64,000 nucleotides of DNA from Thermococcus chitonophagus. GTDB lineage: Archaea > Methanobacteriota_B > Thermococci > Thermococcales > Thermococcaceae. Positions 15,819 through 24,686 of the stretch are shown in pieces. The notes beneath the pieces were generated by a model. That model worked only from the letters and a program-made list of their open reading frames with translations, did not search any database and was not told the origin of the DNA. Where the stretch lies: assembly GCF_002214605.1 (NCBI RefSeq), contig NZ_CP015193.1:724978-788977 (forward strand), in the 5' to 3' direction. Positions within the stretch are counted from its first letter, which is position 1. Each line of letters begins with the position of its first letter. The position numbers and the translations under genes are program-made.

Positions 15819-17420
15819 ATGAGGGTCGTGTTTATTTTAATTCTAGTTGTCATATTGTTAAATCAGGTAAGTGGATGGGAGCTCAGCTATACACTACCTG
15901 GAGACGAGCTCAGAGAAAGTTTCCGTGCTACTGGAGTTTATTACGTGGATGAGGGCTTAGTAGTTATAGGAGTTCACAGTAAGGGTCTTAAGGAAAGGTA
16001 TTTTGTAGTGATGCGCATAAACCCCATAGATGGCGCTGTACTTTGGGCTAGAAAATATACATTTGAGGTAAATGGGAAGCCTTTACCTCCAGAATCTCTT
16101 CCTGCTGGTCGATCCATAGTCTTGCAGTCTGGAGATGGCATGTACATAATTACCCCAGTCACCTTCAATTATACGGTCTCCACTTTGATCATCAGGACAA
16201 ACATAAAGGGGGATATAAGGTGGGCTAAGTTAATAGTAGCTGATCAGATACTGAAGAACAGGAGCTATAAGCGGCAGGTTACACCGATAGATGCTATTGT
16301 ATCGGAGGATAACTCACTTTACATCCTCGCCAGGAGCAGGGCATGGAGGGAAATTCATCTTCCTAATGGCGTTGTAATGAAGTTTTCTCCAGATGGAGAT
16401 CTTGAGTGGGCAACTGTTGTATCCTTGAAAGGCACGGGGTTTGATCCAAGAGCTGTTGTCTTTAATTCTTCCCTCTACATTATGGGTACAAGTGCAATAA
16501 CGGCTCTTGGGGGAGCGAGAATTGTTGTTCTAAAATTGGACAGTAACAACGGTTCCGTCTTGGAAGGACTAAGCATCAGGAGTGGTGACGTCCTCTATGG
16601 AGATGACATGACGATCTCTGATGCCTTGCTCTACATACTTGCACACAAGAAGACTGAGACAATATACCCGGTGATAATAGCCAGCGATGGAGAAGGCATC
16701 CTTTGGTCTAAGAAGATTAATGGGAGGGGTGTTGTCCCGAAGTTCTTACTTACTGATGGAGAAAGGCTATACATGGCTGGTATTATTTCCGGGATATGGG
16801 GAGGGCCAAGAAATCTTTCAGACCATGCATTCGTAGTTGGCATGTCTCGAGAAGGAGAGGTTATATGGGCAAGGGCATATCCTTCGCCTGCTTTAAATGG
16901 TCCTATCTTGGGTGGATTTGCAATTGGAGGCGGAAGACTTTATGGATTCATGGTGCCTTTTGGATCAATAACTGGGTTTGGATTTTCACCTAGCGTTGAA
17001 GGTGAAGATAATTGTGGAAAGGAAATTTCCTTTGATGTGTCCCCAATTGATGTAGAGTCTGGTAAAGTTAATACAAAGAACATTTTGGCCTTTAATCCCA
17101 ACATAAGGATTTATGACGTCAACGGAAGCACTGAGAGCATCTCAATAAAGTTTGCAGATATATGCTCAAGGAAAGCGGAAGTAACGGTAACGAAGTCGAC
17201 GACGTCTATTAAAAAGCAGGAATCAGAGTCAACGACAACAACCCACATTACAACTAAAACACCCTCAAGGACAACTGTAACCGTTACTGGCACATTATCT
17301 AAAACTACGAAACCTCCCACCAAGGAGTCTCCAGCTCGTAGTACTTCAAAAAGCACGTGTGGACCTGTAGTGCTTGTTGTTTTGGTAGCTTTGCCGACCC
17401 TTTTAAGAAAGAGATTGTGA
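15819..17420 (+). CDS. Secreted beta-propeller-like protein with CGP-CTERM anchor
   Basis: 533 residues; ATG after TTGGTGGT. N-terminal signal peptide (VVFILILVVILLNQVSG), then repeats of blade-like segments (VVMRINPIDGAVLWARKY, VVLKLDSNNGS, VVGMSREGEVIWARAYPS) typical of PQQ-type propellers. Residues about 450-510 are a Thr/Ser/Lys-rich, presumably glycosylated stalk. The end, STCGPVVLVVLVALPTLL plus KRK-like RKRL, is the Thermococcales CGP-CTERM sorting signal: Cys-Gly-Pro, a membrane helix and a basic tail, thought to be processed and lipid-anchored at Cys. Surface protein of unknown role. Confidence 0.88.
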   Translation: MRVVFILILVVILLNQVSGWELSYTLPGDELRESFRATGVYYVDEGLVVIGVHSKGLKERYFVVMRINPIDGAVLWARKYTFEVNGKPLPPESLPAGRSIVLQSGDGMYIITPVTFNYTVSTLIIRTNIKGDIRWAKLIVADQILKNRSYKRQVTPIDAIVSEDNSLYILARSRAWREIHLPNGVVMKFSPDGDLEWATVVSLKGTGFDPRAVVFNSSLYIMGTSAITALGGARIVVLKLDSNNGSVLEGLSIRSGDVLYGDDMTISDALLYILAHKKTETIYPVIIASDGEGILWSKKINGRGVVPKFLLTDGERLYMAGIISGIWGGPRNLSDHAFVVGMSREGEVIWARAYPSPALNGPILGGFAIGGGRLYGFMVPFGSITGFGFSPSVEGEDNCGKEISFDVSPIDVESGKVNTKNILAFNPNIRIYDVNGSTESISIKFADICSRKAEVTVTKSTTSIKKQESESTTTTHITTKTPSRTTVTVTGTLSKTTKPPTKESPARSTSKSTCGPVVLVVLVALPTLLRKRL

Positions 17421-17453
17421 AATTTTTTAATGCTTCTTAATTTATTTTTGGCC

Positions 17454-18119
17454 ATGAAGGTCTTAATTACCGGTTCATCATCAGGAATAGGTTTAGAACT
17501 CTCAAAGATCTTCCTCTCAAAAGGCTATAGGGTTTACGGAGTTAGCAGGCGGGAGGTAAACCTTGGAGACAATTATACTCACATTAAAGCGGATCTCTCA
17601 ATCAGAAAGGGTATAGAGATAGTTAAGAAGTTCTTGGGAAACGAAAAGCTCGATATCTTGGTGAATAACGCTGGCTTTGGAATTCTAAAGCCAATCCTGG
17701 AGCACTCGTGGGAGGAGATGGAGGAGATCTTTAGGCTTAACGTGATTTCTCCAATAATCCTGACGAGGGAGTTATTGTCGAAGCTCAAGTTGGATGCAAA
17801 GGTTGTGTTCGTTATCAGCGGCGCCGCCTTCGTAAAAATAATTGATATGCCCGTTTACGGAGCCTCAAAATCCGCCCTCCACTACCTAACGGTTATCCTT
17901 GAGGATGAGCTTAAGCCAAGGAGGGTTATCCGGGTATACCCAAAGCAGGTGAAAACTCCCTTCTGGAATGGTAAAGCTCCAGCTGGAAGCCTTGATCCCA
18001 GGGAAGTTGCTGAGAAGATAGTCAGTGCCATAGAGAAAGGGAAGAGAGAAGTGTTCATCCCCTGGTATATAGGCCTCTCAAAGCCTTTCGGGATGAAATA
18101 TCGCTTCAGGTTCCGATAG
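17454..18119 (+). CDS. Short-chain dehydrogenase/reductase
   Basis: 221 residues from the ATG at 17454. Rossmann fold with the NAD(P)-binding TGSSSGIG at residues 6-13, NNAG near 73, the catalytic Ser in VVFVISGAAFV near 127 and YGASK (Tyr/Lys) near 140-144. The substrate is unknown. There is no ribosome binding site, and AATTTTTTAATGC about 25 bases upstream may be the promoter of a leaderless transcript. It ends 63 bases before the PadR-type regulator. Confidence 0.92.
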   Translation: MKVLITGSSSGIGLELSKIFLSKGYRVYGVSRREVNLGDNYTHIKADLSIRKGIEIVKKFLGNEKLDILVNNAGFGILKPILEHSWEEMEEIFRLNVISPIILTRELLSKLKLDAKVVFVISGAAFVKIIDMPVYGASKSALHYLTVILEDELKPRRVIRVYPKQVKTPFWNGKAPAGSLDPREVAEKIVSAIEKGKREVFIPWYIGLSKPFGMKYRFRFR

Positions 18120-18182
18120 GTTTATAAGTTCTTTTTGCACCAATACCTCGAGGTCCGATGCATCGGGGTCGGAGGTGAATAC

Positions 18183-18515
18183 GTGAAGGCAGTTGAAAAG
18201 CTGAGGAAGGAACTCAGGGCTGGCCTGTACTCCTATCTAGTGCTTCTCATCTTAGAGAGGGAAGGTGAGCTACATGGGTACGGGATAAGAAAGAAGCTTG
18301 AGGAGCTCACAAATGGAAGGCTTGTTCCCAGTGAAGGAACCCTCTACGACCTGTTGAAGAGCTTGAAGAAGCACAAGCTGATAGAAGATAGATTAGTCTT
18401 GATTGGTAAGAGGCCCAGGAGGTACTATAGAATCACATCCCAGGGAAGGGATGTTTTGGAGGAGCTTAGGGAGGAGGTTAGGGAGATAATCGGGATTTTG
18501 GAGGTGGTAACTTGA
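18183..18515 (+). CDS. PadR-family transcriptional regulator
   Basis: 110 residues from a GTG at 18183, chosen because the perfect GGAGGTGA lies 5 bases upstream; an ATG at 18135 is in frame but unsupported. Winged helix-turn-helix with the PadR signature LVLLILEREGELHGYGIRKKLEE and PSEGTLYDLLKSLKKHKLIEDR, then the beta wing GKRPRRYYRITSQGR. PadR repressors usually control an adjacent membrane or efflux gene, and the SdpI-like gene overlaps its stop by 4 bases. Confidence 0.92.
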   Translation: MKAVEKLRKELRAGLYSYLVLLILEREGELHGYGIRKKLEELTNGRLVPSEGTLYDLLKSLKKHKLIEDRLVLIGKRPRRYYRITSQGRDVLEELREEVREIIGILEVVT

Positions 18516-19075
18516 TCTGGCTCGGCTTGATGATGCTCATAATTGGTATCCTGACTTTAGCAGTAAGGAACACTCAAAATCCCTTTATTGGGGTCAGGTT
18601 CTCGTATACTTATCTTTCCAAGGAAGCCTGGAGAAGGGCAAATACGATGGCCGGCACTTTGAGCGTAATCCTGGGAGCTATAGTTTTGATTCAGGCCTAC
18701 CTAGGGACCAGCAAAGGTATTGTGCTCTCGACGCTTGCCGTAGGCATGTTCCTACTTGCAGTCTCAACGTACTCGGTGGCAAAGAAGGCCTATGAGATAG
18801 AAACCATGAAGGAGGAACCCCGGGGAGAGGTAGAAGAAATTACCCCAGGGTTCCCCAGAGTAATCTACCTCCAGTGGCTCATGTTTCCCTTGAGCGTCAT
18901 GTTAAAGCTTCCCTCGGAGAATATCTTACTGGTCGCAATGATTCCCTTGATGTCCACAATTATTGCTAAGGATCCCCTTCTCCTGAGACTGCCCGAGAAG
19001 TCAGGAAATATTAGAATTGCACTCTATGTTGTTACCCTGCTCCAAGTAGCCCTCATAGTCTACGGAAAGCTTTAA
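18512..19075 (+). CDS. SdpI-family membrane protein
   Basis: 187 residues from a TTG overlapping the PadR stop, after GGAGGTGGT. The SdpI signature is QNPFIGVRFSYTYLSKEAWRRANTMAG near residues 22-48 (N-x-x-x-G-x-R ... W). About six hydrophobic segments: 1-18, 45-65, 68-88, 115-135, 137-155, 165-185. In Bacillus, SdpI is both immunity protein and signal receptor for the SdpC killing factor; in archaea the role is unknown. PadR-SdpI pairing suggests a repressor-controlled membrane stress or immunity module. Confidence 0.82.
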   Translation: MIWLGLMMLIIGILTLAVRNTQNPFIGVRFSYTYLSKEAWRRANTMAGTLSVILGAIVLIQAYLGTSKGIVLSTLAVGMFLLAVSTYSVAKKAYEIETMKEEPRGEVEEITPGFPRVIYLQWLMFPLSVMLKLPSENILLVAMIPLMSTIIAKDPLLLRLPEKSGNIRIALYVVTLLQVALIVYGKL

Positions 19076-19107
19076 TCCTCTTCTCCCCTTATTTCGTTGG
19101 TGATATC

Positions 19108-19446
19108 ATGGAGACGATAGAGGGGGTTATTGTTGTAACTACGGAGACTATTCCTGGGTATAGGATAGTTGAGGTTAAGGGCATAGCAAGGGGAGGAATC
19201 GTTAGGGCTACACACCTTGGAAGGGATATCCTTGCTGCCTTCAGGAATATAAAGGGTGGAGAGGTTAAGGAGTACACGCAGATGATGGCTGAGGCTAGGG
19301 AGGAAGCCTTAAGGAGGATGGCCCTTCACGCTAAGCAACTCGGCGCAAATGCCGTCGTCAATGTGAGGTTCGCAACTTCAAATGTATCCTCCGGAATGGC
19401 CGAGGTTTACGCTTACGGTACCGCTGTAGTTGTCGAGAGGGAGTGA
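19108..19446 (+). CDS. UPF0145 (YbjQ) family protein
   Basis: 112 residues, ATG after GGTGATATC. Family signatures: TTETIPGYRIVEVKGIARGG, RDILAAFRNIKGGEVKEYTQMMAEAREEAL (in outline) and GANAVVNVRFATSN. The fold forms pentamers resembling dodecin/YbjQ; a heavy-metal-binding role has been proposed but not shown. It directly precedes and overlaps the YhfC-like gene, a common pairing of YbjQ proteins with membrane proteases or SHOCT-type genes. Confidence 0.88.
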   Translation: METIEGVIVVTTETIPGYRIVEVKGIARGGIVRATHLGRDILAAFRNIKGGEVKEYTQMMAEAREEALRRMALHAKQLGANAVVNVRFATSNVSSGMAEVYAYGTAVVVERE

Positions 19447-19448
19447 TA

Positions 19449-20144
19449 ATGAACCCGGCACTCTTTCCTCTGCTAGGGGGTTTCTTGGCTTGGTTTACTC
19501 TATACCTCTTAGGACTTAGAAAGTTCAAGGGAGCGGAGTTCATACTTGGGGTGTTTGTCTTCTTCTTTGCAATGCTTCTTCAGGGATTGATACAGCAGGG
19601 TGCCTTCTTACTCGCGGGCATTAGATCAAACAGGGACATAATCGAGAGGGGGTTAATTCTCGTGGCTAGTCTTTGGGTTGGTCTTTCAGCTGGCTTCATA
19701 CAGGAGGGAGTTAAGTTTGCCTTGGTTAGGGATAAAAGCAAGAGGCAGGGAGCATTCGTTGGTCTTGGCTTCGGGATAACTGAAGTACTGGCTGTGGTTG
19801 TTAGCTTTGCGATTATCAGCTTTAAGGGACTGACCCTAGACGTTCCCTTTATCATGGGCATGCTGACCTTGGCTGAGAGGTACTTGGCTGTTCTCTTCCA
19901 TGTTGCCACAACGATTCTTTTAGCCGGAGCATCGTTAAGAACGTTCTTGACCCTAGCGGGAATTCACGCAGTGGTGGATAGTCTAGCGGCGTACTATCAG
20001 CTCGCCAGACTTGTTGATCCAGCAAAGTCCGTAAAAGTCTTGATCCTAAGTGAGGCCGTCCTGGGGCTTGTTGTTCTGGTGCTCCTAGTATATGCCCTGC
20101 CCCAAGCCCTCAAGGAAGAAGAAAAAGAAGAAGTGATTTGGTAG
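19449..20144 (+). CDS. YhfC-like intramembrane glutamic protease
   Basis: 231 residues from the ATG at 19449 (GGGAGTGAT upstream); a GTG at 19443 overlaps the preceding stop. Seven or eight membrane segments. Catalytic-type motifs of the YhfC/PrsW/CPBP group: AGFIQEGVKFALV (Glu near 81), GFGITEVLAVVV (Glu near 109), ERYLAVLFHVATTILL (His near 149) and LAGIHAVVDSLAAYY (His/Asp near 172-176). Probable membrane metallo- or glutamic protease; substrate unknown. The C-terminal tail is acidic and cytoplasmic. Last gene of the cluster. Confidence 0.8.
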   Translation: MNPALFPLLGGFLAWFTLYLLGLRKFKGAEFILGVFVFFFAMLLQGLIQQGAFLLAGIRSNRDIIERGLILVASLWVGLSAGFIQEGVKFALVRDKSKRQGAFVGLGFGITEVLAVVVSFAIISFKGLTLDVPFIMGMLTLAERYLAVLFHVATTILLAGASLRTFLTLAGIHAVVDSLAAYYQLARLVDPAKSVKVLILSEAVLGLVVLVLLVYALPQALKEEEKEEVIW

Positions 20145-21545
20145 TTATCGTCTAATAAAGATTTCAAGCTTGCCTCCATAGAACTCCTCCACTTTTACAT
20201 ATTTCCTGCTGGTAAGGATGTTCAGGTAGACGCTTGGATTTTCATGAATTATCACGTCGTAGTACCCCCTCGCTATCTTCTCCTCTATGCTTTTCCGCCT
20301 GAGTATCATTTCGACCTCGGCTTTAGGATAGTAGAACCCCGCCATGGTGTAGAGGGAGGGGGAAACCAATAACTTTTCAGCCGGATACTTCTCGCTCGCA
20401 TACTTCAGCACGTGAGATTCCTGAACCCCGATGGAGTTCCATCTTTCTTTGAGGTCAAAGCCCTTCTGAGCAACGGGAATTATGAGGAGGATTGCTAGAG
20501 CCAGGGTTACAAGCCATGGTTTAATGTTCTTTATTCCAGCGCGGGCAATGACAACTTCACTGATCCTTCCAATGAGCTCAATGCCTTCTGCGGCGAGTAC
20601 CCCAATGACGGGAGAGAGAAACGTTATGAACCTCGTTTCCTTATGAGTCACAATCATTATCATAATGAAACCTATGAACAACCAGCTGATTAGGAGGTAG
20701 CCTCTTTCGTCCTGCTTCTGCTTTAGAAGTCCAAGAACGGCGAGGGCTGGGAGCACAACTCCTACATCGTTGAACAGCAACGTCAGAAAGTCTGAAACTG
20801 AAACTGGCTTGTCTAAGGTAACAACCCTGTTTGCTATCTTGAACGGTCTGAAGTAGCCCCCGTAATGGAGGTGTCCCAAGTACAGCCAAGGTAGCAGAAC
20901 TAGGAAGAAGAGCATGAAACCTATACAGTATTCCTTCTTTTTTACCCACCCCCAGTAATCGGTGAGCCACAGGTAGGCCAAGAACACCGGAATTATTGAG
21001 AGTCCTGTATACCTTGTCAGTACGGCAAGTCCTGCCGAGATGAACGCCAAATAAATCCTGTGAGGCTCACCTCTTTTCCGTCCCGTGTATAGGAAGTAAA
21101 TGGCGAGCGTGTAGAAGAATGTGAACTCACTGTGAACTAATTCCCTACCCCCCATCGTGAGCGCGAGGCCGTTGAACATGAAGAATAGTGATGCCACAGT
21201 CCCTTTGATGAAGTTTCCAAACAATTCAAGGGAGAGGAGATACACAAGAGAAGCTGTTAGGGCAAAGAAGAATGCTGAAACTACCCTCGCAACCTTAAGT
21301 TGAGTTAGGGGATCATGGATGAAGTGGTAGAAGAGGGAGAGGGTGTAGGGATACAGGGGAGGTCTGTACATCATGTAAATTCCTTGATACGTAAAGCTCG
21401 TTGGATTCTTGGCCAAGTTTCTTGCTATATTTATATATAAAGCCCCATCATAGGTGAGCGTGTCCCAGGGGGGGAGTAGAACGATTTGCATGATGAATGC
21501 AAATGCAAAAATTATGATTGGAATTATCTTCATGTTAAACTTCAT
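20145..21545 (-). CDS. Family 39/83-type membrane glycosyltransferase
   Basis: 466 residues from the ATG at 21545, preceded by GGAGGG. The architecture is that of ArnT/PMT enzymes: a first TM helix followed by PPWDTLTYDGALYINIARNL, with the acidic Asp that coordinates the lipid-linked sugar, then YRPPLYPYTLSLFYHF and about eleven further hydrophobic segments; C-terminal extracellular domain from about 380. Likely transfers a sugar from a dolichol-phosphate carrier to protein or glycolipid. The stop abuts the convergent YhfC-like stop. Another member of the superfamily is at 47974-49515. Confidence 0.82.
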   Translation of the reverse strand: MKFNMKIIPIIIFAFAFIMQIVLLPPWDTLTYDGALYINIARNLAKNPTSFTYQGIYMMYRPPLYPYTLSLFYHFIHDPLTQLKVARVVSAFFFALTASLVYLLSLELFGNFIKGTVASLFFMFNGLALTMGGRELVHSEFTFFYTLAIYFLYTGRKRGEPHRIYLAFISAGLAVLTRYTGLSIIPVFLAYLWLTDYWGWVKKKEYCIGFMLFFLVLLPWLYLGHLHYGGYFRPFKIANRVVTLDKPVSVSDFLTLLFNDVGVVLPALAVLGLLKQKQDERGYLLISWLFIGFIMIMIVTHKETRFITFLSPVIGVLAAEGIELIGRISEVVIARAGIKNIKPWLVTLALAILLIIPVAQKGFDLKERWNSIGVQESHVLKYASEKYPAEKLLVSPSLYTMAGFYYPKAEVEMILRRKSIEEKIARGYYDVIIHENPSVYLNILTSRKYVKVEEFYGGKLEIFIRR

Positions 21546-21655
21546 TTTTAACCCTCCATAGTGTTCCTCTTTACTCATCGGAAGGCATTGCTTTGGGCTT
21601 TTATGTGTTTTGCCATTCGTTAGTCTTATAAACGATTATCACTGTAATTATTCTC

Positions 21656-22909
21656 ATGAGAATAATTCCCAGAAGAATAGAAATTTCGAAGCTGAAAACG
21701 CCAGGGTGGAAGATGCTCTATGGAAGAAGGAAAACTGGAAAGACTTTTTTAGTTGAGCATTTCCTTCAATATGATGAGTTTTTCTTCGTTGGTAGGGATG
21801 GGGCTGTATACGATAGAAACAGAAATGGAAAAATGAGTTACAGAGAGTTCTTTGCTATTTTTCCAAGATTGCTTAATGGTGTAGTTGTAGTTGATGAATT
21901 TCACAGATTGCCAGAGGAGTTCTTAGATTTACTTCACATGAACTCGGGGAAGGGAGAACTTATCCTTATAACCTCCACACTCTGGCTTGCCAAAAAGATC
22001 CTATTAGGGAAGGGAAGTCCCCTCCTTGGGATAGTAAGGCCAATAAAGATAAGTCTAATTGACGAGAGGGACATCCTAATAGGCCTTTCCAAGAACCTCT
22101 CCGAGAAGGAACTTATCGAAGCGGCAACTTACCTGCGTGAGCCCCTTTTAATCTCATACTACACTCCGCCAGTGAGGAAATTTCTCTCTGAATTCCTCCA
22201 TGATTCGTCTCTTATGATAAAGGAGCTTATTGGAGAGATATTCACAGAAGAAGAAAGGAGACTGACTTCAGTGTATGAGGGAATATTAAAAGGTGTATCA
22301 GATGGAAAAACGACAAGTACCGAGCTTTCGTCTTATCTCTTTTCACTCGGCCTAATAGAGAAGGATAATCCTGGGACCTTGCAGAAGTACCTTGGGACAC
22401 TAACTGAAATGGGCATCTTAAAGAAAGTCGAGGTGGTAGGTAAAAGGAGAAAGAAGTTCCACTACTACCATGTTTCGCCCCTTTTTGATCTCCACTACTA
22501 CTTAGAGTCCAAGTATGCCTATACAGAGCTGGATATTCCTGAAGAATATATAAGAAAAGTCGTTGAGGAAAAATTGCCCCTTCACGTTGAGGACTTCATA
22601 GCGGAGCTGTTTTCAAAGCTCTATGGCATGAAAAGACTCTATATAGAACTTCCCAATCTTCAGCTTGACGTTGCCCTAGGATCTTTTAGGAGAATTGAAA
22701 TTGTTGGTGAAGTTAAGTGGAAAGAGTTTGTCGGGAAGGATGAGATTAAGAAAATAGAGGAGAAGCTGAACCGAATTAATGCTAGGAGGTTTTTAGTAGT
22801 CCCAGGTTTAGACTCACTAGAGAAAGAGCCGGAGGGAGTTGAGGTTTTAACCCCTAAGGATATACTCATGACGGTGATCGAAGATGAAGGTTCTCGTTAC
22901 GGGCTTTGA
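21656..22909 (+). CDS. Archaeal AAA ATPase with DUF234-type nuclease-like C-terminus
   Basis: 417 residues. The N-terminal ATPase has Walker A LYGRRKTGKTFLVEHF near 21-36, Walker B GVVVVDEFHRLP near 80, and sensor ITSTLWLAKK. A winged helix (SVYEGILKGVSDGKTTSTELSSYL) follows near 203, then a C-terminal PD-(D/E)xK-like domain (LPNLQLDVALGSFRRIEIVGEVKW, about 330-360) as in DUF234 proteins. Family function is not known; a link to DNA or mobile elements has been suggested. TTATAAACG about 27 bases upstream gives a leaderless transcript. Its end overlaps pcp by 26 bases. Confidence 0.85.
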   Translation: MRIIPRRIEISKLKTPGWKMLYGRRKTGKTFLVEHFLQYDEFFFVGRDGAVYDRNRNGKMSYREFFAIFPRLLNGVVVVDEFHRLPEEFLDLLHMNSGKGELILITSTLWLAKKILLGKGSPLLGIVRPIKISLIDERDILIGLSKNLSEKELIEAATYLREPLLISYYTPPVRKFLSEFLHDSSLMIKELIGEIFTEEERRLTSVYEGILKGVSDGKTTSTELSSYLFSLGLIEKDNPGTLQKYLGTLTEMGILKKVEVVGKRRKKFHYYHVSPLFDLHYYLESKYAYTELDIPEEYIRKVVEEKLPLHVEDFIAELFSKLYGMKRLYIELPNLQLDVALGSFRRIEIVGEVKWKEFVGKDEIKKIEEKLNRINARRFLVVPGLDSLEKEPEGVEVLTPKDILMTVIEDEGSRYGL

Positions 22910-23480
22910 GCCCTTTGGGAATGAAAAGGTTAACCCTTCGTGGGAGGCGGTAAAACTGCTTCCCGATGAGATAGAGGGAGTTACCGTGGTAAAGAGGCTC
23001 CTCCCCGTTACATTCAATGGAGTTCGCAGGATTCTGCCAGAGCTGATACTGAAGGAGAAGCCCAATGTTGTAATCTCCACGGGACTTGCCGGTGGAAGAC
23101 CAACGATAACAGTTGAGAGGGTTGCAATTAACATTATGGACTCGACGATGCCGGACAATGAAGGATACAAGCCGGAAGATGAACCGATATTTGAGGATGC
23201 TCCCACAGCTTACTTTTCGACTCTGCCGATAAAGAAGATAGTTCGGGCGTTAAGGGAGAACGGAATCCCCGCTTTAGTCTCCAACACCGCCGGAACCTAC
23301 GTGTGCAATACGGCAATGTTCACGGCTTTGCACACGATAGCAAAGCACGGGCTTAATGCCAAAGCCGGTTTCATTCACGTTCCCTACAGCCACAAGCAGG
23401 CTCTAGATAAGCCAAGACCTTCAATGGCCCTCGAGACAATAGCGAAGGCTATTGAGATAGCCATAAAGGTTAGCCTTTGA
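22884..23480 (+). CDS. pcp: Pyroglutamyl peptidase I
   Basis: 198 residues, the usual family length. Removes N-terminal pyroglutamate from peptides. Catalytic triad visible: Glu79 in TVERVAIN, Cys141 in GTYVCNTAMF and His165 in FIHVPYSH; N-terminus VLVTGFEPFGNEKVNPSWEA. The ATG lies inside the end of the upstream ATPase gene in another frame, so translation is probably coupled. Confidence 0.97.
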   Translation: MKVLVTGFEPFGNEKVNPSWEAVKLLPDEIEGVTVVKRLLPVTFNGVRRILPELILKEKPNVVISTGLAGGRPTITVERVAINIMDSTMPDNEGYKPEDEPIFEDAPTAYFSTLPIKKIVRALRENGIPALVSNTAGTYVCNTAMFTALHTIAKHGLNAKAGFIHVPYSHKQALDKPRPSMALETIAKAIEIAIKVSL

Positions 23481-23490
23481 TTTGAATGAA

Positions 23491-23688
23491 TTATCCGCCT
23501 GCTCTCGCGAGCTTCAACCTCTCCAAAAATTTTCTCACTTCCTCGTCGCTCCCTTTTATTAGAATGACGTTCAGCGGTATCTTGCCTTCCCTTCTTCCTA
23601 CCAGAATAATCTCAACATCTACTCTCACTTTTTCCTTTATCTCCTCAAGCTCCTCTATGGAAAGAACAGTTTCAATAATCCTCTTCAT
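23491..23688 (-). CDS. Small protein of unknown function downstream of ttuA
   Basis: 65 residues from an ATG at 23688 (a GTG at 23697 is an alternative), starting within the last codons of the tRNA thiolase gene. Sequence: IIETVLSIEELEEIKEKVRVDVEIILVGRREGKIPLNVILIKGSDEEVRKFLERLKLA in outline, a beta-alpha-beta type small domain without Cys. I do not recognise the family. The overlap with ttuA suggests one transcript and possibly a shared role. Confidence 0.7.
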   Translation of the reverse strand: MKRIIETVLSIEELEEIKEKVRVDVEIILVGRREGKIPLNVILIKGSDEEVRKFLERLKLARAGG

Positions 23689-24652
23689 TTTTATCACTCA
23701 GGCTGAATTTGAGCTTAGCCTTCTCGTTAACCTGCAGTCTGAACTGGCAGGCCTTACATATTTCTCCGCTTGTCGGCTGTCCACAGAACTTACAGCGATT
23801 CAGCTTTACCTCCTTTGCGTAAGTCTTTGCTAAGAGGGGGAATATCTTGTCGTAGCTCCTCAACAGCTGGTACTTGGTTCCTGGGTGTTTTTCTTCCATC
23901 TCATTAAGCCAGTCCCTTATTTCCGCTCTGAAGGCTTCAACTGCATATGGGCACTCGCTGAGATCAACCTCAATGTTGTTTAAAACTGCATAGAGCACTA
24001 TCTCCTTCTCTGGAACTTCCCTCAGGGGCTTTATCCTGGGGACTAAACCTTCGTGGATTACCTCGTAGTACGGTCCAGTCCTCCCGAGTCTCGCGACATC
24101 TCCTCTCATTAAATTCATTAGGAAAACCTGAACTTCATCGTCAAGGTTCAATCCTAGGGCGAGTTTGTCCACTTTAAGTTCTTCTGCGGCCTTGTTTAAG
24201 AGCCATCTCCTCCAGACGCCACAGTATGAGCAGGCACCAAGCCTCTCTCCTCTCGCTCCCATTATTTCCACTGTTTCATCAAGGGTGAACCCTATGTAGT
24301 CCTTGAACCTGTATATGTGGTGCTCAACACCCAAAAGCTCAGCATTCCTTTTCGCAACTTCAACGCTCTTGTCCCTGTATCCCTTTATTCCTTCATCTAT
24401 CGTTATTGCGACTATCTCAAAGGGGAACTTTTTTCTAAGCTTGGCCAGCAGGTGGAGGAGAACAACGCTGTCTTTGCCCCCGCTCACTGCAACTCCAATC
24501 CTCTCTCCCCTCCTGATCATCCTGTACTTCCTTATCGTCCTCTTTACTTTACCCTCGACTAGCTCGTTGAAGTGCTTGTGGCAGTAATATCTCCCCTCGT
24601 ACCTCGCGAAGTACACTGCCTCTCTGCCGCACTTTGAGCATTTCATGGCCAT
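23672..24652 (-). CDS. ttuA: tRNA 2-thiolation enzyme TtuA/NcsA family (TIGR00269)
   Basis: 326 residues (ATG at 24652; ATG at 24646 is equally possible). PP-loop ATP pyrophosphatase with SGGKDSVVLLHLLAK near 56-70. N-terminal zinc ribbon (CSKCGREA, then YYCHKH) and C-terminal zinc ribbon (NRCKFCGQPTSGEICKACQF). Cluster-type Cys in GACSYCGVWRR near 133-136 and another in SECPYA near 225, matching the [4Fe-4S] site of TtuA. Adds sulfur to tRNA uridine, in thermophiles the T54 thiolation that gives heat stability. TTTAAAAG lies about 26 bases upstream, indicating a leaderless mRNA. Confidence 0.92.
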   Translation of the reverse strand: MAMKCSKCGREAVYFARYEGRYYCHKHFNELVEGKVKRTIRKYRMIRRGERIGVAVSGGKDSVVLLHLLAKLRKKFPFEIVAITIDEGIKGYRDKSVEVAKRNAELLGVEHHIYRFKDYIGFTLDETVEIMGARGERLGACSYCGVWRRWLLNKAAEELKVDKLALGLNLDDEVQVFLMNLMRGDVARLGRTGPYYEVIHEGLVPRIKPLREVPEKEIVLYAVLNNIEVDLSECPYAVEAFRAEIRDWLNEMEEKHPGTKYQLLRSYDKIFPLLAKTYAKEVKLNRCKFCGQPTSGEICKACQFRLQVNEKAKLKFSLSDKNEEDY

Positions 24653-24686
24653 GAAGGAGGAGAGAAGGGTTGGCTTTTAAACTTAA

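Noticed and set aside
16796-16993. A 65-residue frame inside the CGP-CTERM protein gene
   Set aside because: Out-of-frame shadow of a clear gene; no independent signals.
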